A stretch of 13,134 nucleotides of DNA from an uncultured Sphingomonadales bacterium (GTDB lineage: Bacteria > Pseudomonadota > Alphaproteobacteria > Sphingomonadales > Sphingomonadaceae). Location of the stretch: positions 1-13,134 of the forward strand of contig CAIWFP010000111.1 in assembly GCA_903911985.1 (NCBI GenBank). The letters run 5' to 3'. The stretch's first letter is position 1. Each line of letters starts with the position of its first letter. Both the position numbers and the translations under genes were made by a program. Positions 7,921 to 13,134 of the stretch are shown piece by piece. Below the pieces are notes generated by a model, which was given only the letters and a program-made list of their open reading frames with translations, was not told the origin of the DNA and searched no databases.

Positions 7921-9156
7921 TCAGCCGAGGTCCGGGCGCGGGCGCGCCGTGTCGGGCAGGCGGTGCGGGGCGAAATTCAGGGCCAGCGGGTGCTGGGGGG
8001 TATTTTCGGGCACGGGATGGATGGGCAGGCCCGGCTTCACCTTGCCCAGCCCCTGGGTGATCAGCCGGTCGCCGCGCGAAAGGCCGGCGGTGACCACCCA
8101 TTGGTCGCCTAGCGTGCGCGGCGCGGTCACCTTGCGCAGTTCGGCCTTGTTGCCGGCGCCGACGACAAATACCACCGCGTTGCCGCGCGCGTCGCGGGTG
8201 AGCGCCGATTGCGGCACGAGGAAGACATTGCCCTGACTGGCCTGATGCAATTGCGCCCGGACGAACATGCCGGGCAGCAACAGGCCCTCGGGGTTGGGGA
8301 AGCGCAGGCGCAGCGTTACCGTGCCGGTGGAGGGGTCGGCGGTGACTTCCGAGAACTCCAGCGTGCCTTCGTGGGGATAGTCGCTGTCGTCATCGAGCTT
8401 CAGATGCACCCCGACCGGGGTGGCGCCACCGGAGGCCATCTGGCGCCGCAGGGCGATGAGGTCGCTCGCGTTTTGCTGGATATCGACATAGATGGGGTCG
8501 AGTTGCGAAATGACCGCCAGCGGCGCGGCCTGATTGGCCGTGGCCAGCGCGCCTTCGGTCAGCAGCGAACGGCCGATGCGCCCGGTGATGGGCGCGGGCA
8601 CGGTGGTGAAGCGCAGATTGGTGCTGGCCGCGGCCAGCGAGGCGCGGGCCTGTGCCACTTGTGCGGCGGTTACGCGGGCGGTGGCGGCGGCATCGGTGTA
8701 GTCCTGCTGCGAGACAGCCTTGTCCGCGGCCAGCGGGCGATAGCGGTCCGCCCGGGCGGTGGCGGCGCTGGCGCTGGCCTGCGCCGACGCCAGATTGGCC
8801 GAGGCCTGCATTTGCGCGGCGCGGTAGAGGCTGGCATCGATGCGGTAGAGCGGTTGGCCCCGGTGAACCAGCGCGCCTTCGGTGAACATGCGCCGCTCTA
8901 TCACGCCGGTAATCTGCGGGCGGACCTCGGCGGTGGAGGTGGCGCTGGTGCGGCCGGGCAGTTCGGTGACAACCGGCGCCGTGGTCGGGGCCAGCACGGC
9001 AAAGCCGACTTCCGGCGGCGGCTTGGCCTTGTTGTCAGATCCGCCACAACCAGCCAGCGACAGCCCGGTAAGCACCAGCGTTGCCAGCGCGGCGGTGAGA
9101 ATTATCCGTGGGCGTGATGCATGGACGCCCCCGGGCGCGCGATGTCTCGGTTCCAT
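7921..9156 (-). CDS. RND efflux periplasmic adaptor lipoprotein, AcrA/MexA type
   Basis: Membrane-fusion protein that couples the pump to the outer-membrane channel. The 411-residue product has an N-terminal export signal and a lipobox LAGC, with Cys37 as predicted lipid anchor. It then shows the family order: first half of the lipoyl domain (GVIERRMFTEGALVHRGQPLY), an Ala/Gln-rich alpha hairpin (AQMQASANLASAQASA ... YTDAAATARVTAAQ), the second lipoyl half (TVPAPITGRIGRSLLTEGAL), then beta-barrel and membrane-proximal domains. The ATG at 9156 is chosen because AGGAA lies seven bases upstream (9164-9168) and the signal peptide follows properly. A longer open frame to 9321 would add 55 Pro/Arg-rich residues and run into the end of the peptidase gene, so I reject it. 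It lies 34 bases after the M16 gene and 12 before the pump. Confidence 0.95.
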   Translation of the reverse strand: MEPRHRAPGGVHASRPRIILTAALATLVLTGLSLAGCGGSDNKAKPPPEVGFAVLAPTTAPVVTELPGRTSATSTAEVRPQITGVIERRMFTEGALVHRGQPLYRIDASLYRAAQMQASANLASAQASASAATARADRYRPLAADKAVSQQDYTDAAATARVTAAQVAQARASLAAASTNLRFTTVPAPITGRIGRSLLTEGALATANQAAPLAVISQLDPIYVDIQQNASDLIALRRQMASGGATPVGVHLKLDDDSDYPHEGTLEFSEVTADPSTGTVTLRLRFPNPEGLLLPGMFVRAQLHQASQGNVFLVPQSALTRDARGNAVVFVVGAGNKAELRKVTAPRTLGDQWVVTAGLSRGDRLITQGLGKVKPGLPIHPVPENTPQHPLALNFAPHRLPDTARPRPDLG

Positions 9157-9163
9157 AGCTGCG

Positions 9164-9168
9164 TTCCT
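9164..9168 (-). promoter_or_regulatory. Ribosome binding site deciding the adaptor start
   Basis: On the minus strand AGGAA stands seven bases before the ATG at 9156. It lies in the 34-base gap after the M16 peptidase stop and supports the short adaptor form with the lipoprotein signal. Confidence 0.7.
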
Positions 9169-9190
9169 AGACGCGAGCCACGGGGGCAAG

Positions 9191-12100
9191 TCAAGGCACC
9201 GTCTTGTCGCGGGTGTGCGACAAAGTCGCGGGCGGGGCGGGGTGCGAGGTGAGGGCTTTGGGAATGGACGAGGAGGGGATTTGTATGGGGGGCGCTGCCG
9301 GTTTGGGTGGGGGGGCGCCATTTGCCGGTGCCAGTGGCAGTACCGTTACCGCAACGGCGGCTTGGCGGCCCAGATAGCGCCGGGCGGTGGCGAGGACATC
9401 GGCGGCGGTTACGGCCAGAACGCGGGATTGGGCATGGATCTGGCGCTCCACGGCATCGCTGCGGCTTTGTGCGCGGGAGGCCACGCCCAGCCAGCCGCTG
9501 TTTTCCTTCAGCTCGTTATCGTAGATTTCCGCCATCGGGCGGCGGGCGCGTTCGAGGATATCGGCGCTGACCTTGGAGGTGCGCAGGGCGGCAACGGCCT
9601 GATCGATCGCGGCGCGGGCGGCATCTACGTCCTTCACATCCACGCTGGTCGATATGGTGATCGTGCCATAGCCCGTCCATGTCCGGGTGCGGTCGGAATT
9701 GACGCGGGGGGAATAGGCCTTGCCGAGGCGCTGGCGCAGGGATTCGAGCAGTTCGATCTCCAGCACCTTTTCCAGCATGTTGAGCTGTTGGTTGGCCACC
9801 GGGTCACCGGCGTCGCGGGTGGGCCAGGTCAGGCTGATGGCGGCCTGATCGGCGGGGCCCATGTGATGCAGCACGCGCGGGGTGTGGTCGGTGGTAAAGC
9901 CGCGCTGGCGCTCCTCGGCATAGGCGCCGAAGGCCGCCTCACGCATGGGCAGGGCGCCAAGGGTTTCGCCCACGGCGGCAATGGTCTTTGCCTCGTCGAT
10001 GTCGCCAACGATGGCCAGTTCGATCGCGCCGCGTGCCAGCCGGTCGCCAATGGATTGTTTCAGCGCGTGGAAATCCAGCGCCAGATAGGCGCTGAGCGGC
10101 TGGCGGGTGAAGCGCGGATCGCCGTCGGACAGAATGCCGCTCAAATGGCTTTGCAGCACATGGCGGGGGTCGGACAGCGACTGGGTGAAGAAATCGCCGA
10201 TGGCGTTGCGGAATTGCGCCTCGCCTTCCGGTCGCCAGCCGGGATCGGTGATCAGCGCGGTGATCAGGCGCAGTTGCAGGTCGAGATCGGTGGGTGTGGT
10301 CTGGGCGGTGGCGGTGAAGCTGTCGGGCGTGGTCGTCAGGCCAAAGCCCACCGAATGGCCGGCCATCACCGTTTGCAGCTGGTCGGTGCTATACTTGCCA
10401 AGGCCACCGGCCGCCAGCACCGGCACCATGTCCACCGCCAGCGGATTGTCGCGCGGGGCCACCAGATCGCCGCCGTCGAGGCTCATTTGCACCAGCACCT
10501 GATTCTGTGCGAGATCGGTGTGTTTCAGGTTCAGCATCACGCCATTGGCAAAGCGGATCTCGCGAATGCCAAGCAGTGGTTCGCTTATGTCCGACACCAC
10601 CGTGCCGGGGGTGCCGAAGCTGGTATAGGCGAAGCTGGCGGCGGGCGTATTTGCGGAACCGGCATCGGGCGCGCTGGGCAGGGGGGCGCGCATCGCCGCA
10701 TCCCAGGCGGCGAGCAGGGCGGCCTCGCCCCCGACGGGCTGGTTATGGCCCTGATAGCGGATCAGCGGGGCTTTCAGCGGGATCGCATCCGCGCGCAGCG
10801 TTGCCAGCACCGCCTCGGGGGTGATCCGCGGGGCCATGGCCTCCACCAGCGCCAGATCGCCTTGCGGCGCGCTTGGCACCCGGTCCCGGCGGATGAGGTT
10901 CAGCGCCGTGTTCATCAGCTGGTCGTCGGAGCGGGTATTGGCGCCAGCGGCGGCGTTGCGGGCATATTCGCGCAGGTTTGCCACCTGCTCGTCCACCTCG
11001 GCGCGGGTGAAGCCCTGTGCCAGCGCCTTGCGGTATTCCACGCCCACCAGCCGCAAGGTGGCGGGCATGTCGCCCTTGGACACCAGAATTTCGAGGTCGC
11101 TGATCCGGGCTGAGTGGAACACCGGCCTGGTGTTGAAGATGGCGCGGCGGAAGGGCATGTCCGCCAGCCTTGTGTAGCGTTCCAGCCGGCGGTTGACGAT
11201 GCCGTAGCCCACAGCCCGCAGCATGGCCTCGCGGCGGCGGGCGATGGTGTCGGGGTCTGGCTGCCACGGGCCGAAGCTGGCGATGGTGATGGCGCCCGCC
11301 AGCGCGGGGTCGAGCCAGATGCGCGCGCGCGCGGTGTCGCCGGGGTGGATCGGCCCGGCATCGGGCTGCGGCGGCGAGGCAAGCCCCTCGGGCTTTGGCG
11401 ACCAATCGGCGAAATGGCTGCGGATGGCGGCCTCCACCACCGCTGGATCGAGGTCGCCCACGACGATCAGCGTGGTTTTGCCCGGCACATATTCGCGGGC
11501 CCAGAAACTGCGTAGCAGATCGGGCGTGGCGGCGGCCAGTGCCTCTGGCGTGCCGATGGGCTGACGGTGGCTATAGCGGGCATCGGGCGCGAAGAAACTG
11601 GTTTCATCGTCGGCGGCGCGCTGGCTGGGGGTGTTGCGGTCGCGCTTTTCGGCCAGCACCACACCGCGCTCGCGCTCCACCGCGTCTGCCGGAAAACGCA
11701 GTTCGCTCGCGGTCTCGCGCATCAGCATCAGCGCGGTATCGAGCATCCCTGAATCGGTGTGGGGCAGGTCGAGGACGTAGGTGGTCGTCTCCTGCGTGGT
11801 GAAGGCGTTGGTGTCGGCGCCAAAGGCCAGACCCAGCCGCTCCAGCAGGCGCACCATCTCGCCGGGGGCGACATGGGTGGAGCCCTGAAACGCCATATGC
11901 TCGGTGAAATGGGCATAGCCGCGCTCGTCGTCATTTTCGTCCAGCGAACCGGTGGCAACCTGCATGCGCACCATCGCCTGTCCCTTGGGCGTGGCGTTGG
12001 GCACGATGATATAGCGCATGCCATTGGGCAGTTGGCCAAAATGGAAGGCGGGATCGAGCGGGACGTCGCTGGTCTCGAAGGCCCAGCGCGGCGCGCTTGA

Positions 12101-12256
12101 CGCCGATGGCGCTATGCCTGCCGCCGATGGCGCGGATGGGGGCGTGGCGATCGCCTGCGCGGATCCAGCCCGCGCCGCGCCGCCCGGAACCAGCGCGGCC
12201 AGCGCCAGCCCGGCGGTCATGGCCAGTGTCGCTGCCCGCAGCAGCCGCCTTGTCAT
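9191..12256 (-). CDS. Exported M16 zinc metallopeptidase, PqqL-like
   Basis: Insulinase/pitrilysin-family (M16) peptidase expected to act in the periplasm on peptides or unfolded proteins. The 1021 residues suit the two-half single-chain type (E. coli PqqL is about 930). The signal peptide MTRRLLRAATLAMTAGLALAAL probably ends near AARA. An Ala/Ser/Pro-rich linker leads to the catalytic domain. The inverted zinc motif HFTEH (His116, Glu119, His120) is intact, and a third ligand is likely in VERERGVVLAEKRD about 75 residues on. The second half has the RQRLGKAYSPR segment (about residues 838-850), the conserved Arg/Tyr region of the C-terminal half. The ATG at 12256 is chosen over an open frame from 12409, which overlaps purC and lacks a signal peptide at its start; the ribosome site is weak (GGCAGG). 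The gene follows purC by 37 bases and precedes the efflux adaptor by 34. A role in maturing or clearing envelope proteins is only inference. Confidence 0.94.
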   Translation of the reverse strand: MTRRLLRAATLAMTAGLALAALVPGGAARAGSAQAIATPPSAPSAAGIAPSASSAPRWAFETSDVPLDPAFHFGQLPNGMRYIIVPNATPKGQAMVRMQVATGSLDENDDERGYAHFTEHMAFQGSTHVAPGEMVRLLERLGLAFGADTNAFTTQETTTYVLDLPHTDSGMLDTALMLMRETASELRFPADAVERERGVVLAEKRDRNTPSQRAADDETSFFAPDARYSHRQPIGTPEALAAATPDLLRSFWAREYVPGKTTLIVVGDLDPAVVEAAIRSHFADWSPKPEGLASPPQPDAGPIHPGDTARARIWLDPALAGAITIASFGPWQPDPDTIARRREAMLRAVGYGIVNRRLERYTRLADMPFRRAIFNTRPVFHSARISDLEILVSKGDMPATLRLVGVEYRKALAQGFTRAEVDEQVANLREYARNAAAGANTRSDDQLMNTALNLIRRDRVPSAPQGDLALVEAMAPRITPEAVLATLRADAIPLKAPLIRYQGHNQPVGGEAALLAAWDAAMRAPLPSAPDAGSANTPAASFAYTSFGTPGTVVSDISEPLLGIREIRFANGVMLNLKHTDLAQNQVLVQMSLDGGDLVAPRDNPLAVDMVPVLAAGGLGKYSTDQLQTVMAGHSVGFGLTTTPDSFTATAQTTPTDLDLQLRLITALITDPGWRPEGEAQFRNAIGDFFTQSLSDPRHVLQSHLSGILSDGDPRFTRQPLSAYLALDFHALKQSIGDRLARGAIELAIVGDIDEAKTIAAVGETLGALPMREAAFGAYAEERQRGFTTDHTPRVLHHMGPADQAAISLTWPTRDAGDPVANQQLNMLEKVLEIELLESLRQRLGKAYSPRVNSDRTRTWTGYGTITISTSVDVKDVDAARAAIDQAVAALRTSKVSADILERARRPMAEIYDNELKENSGWLGVASRAQSRSDAVERQIHAQSRVLAVTAADVLATARRYLGRQAAVAVTVLPLAPANGAPPPKPAAPPIQIPSSSIPKALTSHPAPPATLSHTRDKTVP
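12101..12133. repeat. 12-base direct repeat inside the peptidase linker
   Basis: CGCCGATGGCGC occurs at 12101-12112 and again at 12122-12133, 21 bases apart, so the period is seven codons. On the coding (minus) strand each copy reads Ala-Pro-Ser-Ala, giving APSAAGI followed by APSASSA in the low-complexity linker just after the signal peptide. It looks like a small in-frame tandem duplication and should not disturb the catalytic domain. Confidence 0.75.
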
Positions 12257-12293
12257 GACAATGGCCTGCCGTGCCCGCGCCCTGGCCGCGCCC

Positions 12294-13076
12294 TTACTTG
12301 CCGCGCAGCTTGCGGTGGCTGGACAGGTCGAGCACTTCGCTGGGACCATTGTCGTCCTGCAGCAGGCCAAGGCGGCGGGCGACCTCCTGATAGGCCTCTT
12401 CCTCGCCACCGAGATCGCGGCGGAAACGGTCCTTGTCGAGCTTTTCGCCGGTGGTCATGTCCCACAGGCGGCAGCCATCGGGGCTGATCTCGTCGGCGAG
12501 AATGACGCGGCTGTAGTCGCCATCGTAAATGCGGCCGAATTCCAGCTTGAAATCGACAAGGCGGATGTTGATCGCCGCGAACATGCCGCAGAGGAAATCG
12601 TTCACCCGGATGGCCATGCTGGAGATGTCGTGCATCTCCTCATGCGTGGCCCAGCCGAAGCAGGCGATGTGCTCCTCGGCGATCAGCGGATCGCCCAGCG
12701 CGTCGTCCTTGTAGTAATATTCGAGCAGGGTGTGGGGCAGCGGGTCGCCCTCGGGGATGCCGAGGCGCTTGCTGATCGAGCCTGCCGCTACATTGCGCAC
12801 CACCACCTCGATCGGGATGATTTCCACCTGCCGCACCAGCTGCTCGCGCATGTTGAGGCGGCGCAGGAAATGGGTGGGGATGCCGATGTGGTTCAGCCGG
12901 GTGAAGACATACTCGCTGATGCGGTTGTTGATCACGCCCTTGCCGTTGATCGTGCCCTTTTTCTGGGCGTTGAAGGCGGTGGCGTCATCCTTGAAATACT
13001 GGATCAGCGTGCCGGGCTCGGGGCCCTCATAGAGGATCTTGGCCTTGCCTTCGTAGATCTGGCGGCGGCGTGACAT
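12294..13076 (-). CDS. purC: Phosphoribosylaminoimidazole-succinocarboxamide synthase (SAICAR synthetase)
   Basis: Cytoplasmic enzyme (EC 6.3.2.6) that joins CAIR and aspartate with ATP hydrolysis to give SAICAR in de novo purine synthesis. The 260-residue length matches bacterial PurC. Visible family features are the N-terminal QIYEGKAKILYEG nucleotide-binding strand pair, the signature IIPIEVVVRNVAAGS, and the second signature LVDFKLEFG followed by ADEISPDGCRLWD. The ATG at 13076 has AAGGAAG eight bases upstream (13085-13091). It heads the minus-strand series: the M16 peptidase gene follows after 37 bases with no terminator that I can see. The 58 bases upstream, to the window edge, become A/T rich near 13121-13134, possibly promoter sequence, but too little is visible to call one. 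Confidence 0.97.
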   Translation of the reverse strand: MSRRRQIYEGKAKILYEGPEPGTLIQYFKDDATAFNAQKKGTINGKGVINNRISEYVFTRLNHIGIPTHFLRRLNMREQLVRQVEIIPIEVVVRNVAAGSISKRLGIPEGDPLPHTLLEYYYKDDALGDPLIAEEHIACFGWATHEEMHDISSMAIRVNDFLCGMFAAINIRLVDFKLEFGRIYDGDYSRVILADEISPDGCRLWDMTTGEKLDKDRFRRDLGGEEEAYQEVARRLGLLQDDNGPSEVLDLSSHRKLRGK

Positions 13077-13134
13077 CGTATGGACTTCCTTGCAGCACGG
13101 CGGGGGTGGGCCTGCCGAAATTCAAAAATCAAAA

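Noticed and set aside
4447..8112. Plus-strand open frame of 1221 codons
   Set aside because: It lies opposite the RND pump, whose family match and catalytic residues are clear. Its product is a low-complexity His/Gln/Gly/Asp-rich string with no domain, as expected of an antisense frame in GC-rich DNA.
9157..9321. 55-residue N-terminal extension of the efflux adaptor
   Set aside because: It overlaps the 3' end of the peptidase gene, is Pro/Arg rich, and would bury the lipoprotein signal; a good ribosome site precedes the ATG at 9156.
8882..11113. Plus-strand open frame of 743 codons
   Set aside because: Antisense to the adaptor and the M16 peptidase; Gly/Ala/His-rich with no recognisable domain.
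12257..12409. 51-residue N-terminal extension of the M16 peptidase
   Set aside because: It overlaps the purC coding end and would displace the signal peptide from the N-terminus.

Overview
The window is high-GC bacterial chromosome, densely coded and without tRNA, rRNA, CRISPR or transposase genes. Gene content (a NodT-type outer-membrane channel, separate PurS and PurQ subunits, a large PqqL-like M16 peptidase) and a palindrome of the 'GAGCA-TTTC ... GAAAATGCTC' type in one intergenic gap suggest an alphaproteobacterium, most likely a sphingomonad. That assignment is inference from style and content, not a database match.

Layout. (1) Positions 3-1598, + strand: the 3' part of a PAS-GGDEF-EAL cyclic-di-GMP protein whose start lies before the window. 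(2) Positions 1595-1648: a 54-bp interrupted palindrome in the convergent gap. (3) Positions 1686-2626, - strand: purS then purQ, translationally coupled subunits of FGAM synthase. (4) Positions 2772-3239, + strand: a small exported coiled-coil protein of unknown function. (5) Positions 3272-9156, - strand: a complete tripartite RND efflux system in the order adaptor, pump, outer-membrane channel. (6) Positions 9191-12256, - strand: an exported M16 zinc peptidase. (7) Positions 12294-13076, - strand: purC.

How the genes work together. Five consecutive minus-strand genes (purC, M16 peptidase, adaptor, pump, channel) have junctions of 37, 34, 12 and -4 bases with no evident terminator, so they could form one transcript led by a purine biosynthesis gene. 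The adaptor, pump and channel would assemble into one inner-to-outer membrane drug/solute exporter. PurC makes SAICAR; PurS and PurQ belong to the earlier FGAR-to-FGAM step. The efflux genes and the small exported protein lie between purC and purSQ, so the usual purine cluster looks interrupted. purL is not next to purQ.

I see no convincing new defence or mobile system. The most open items are the small exported protein at 2772-3239, the purC-peptidase-efflux linkage, and the palindromic element. Most very long open frames opposite the real genes are GC-driven shadows and were left out.
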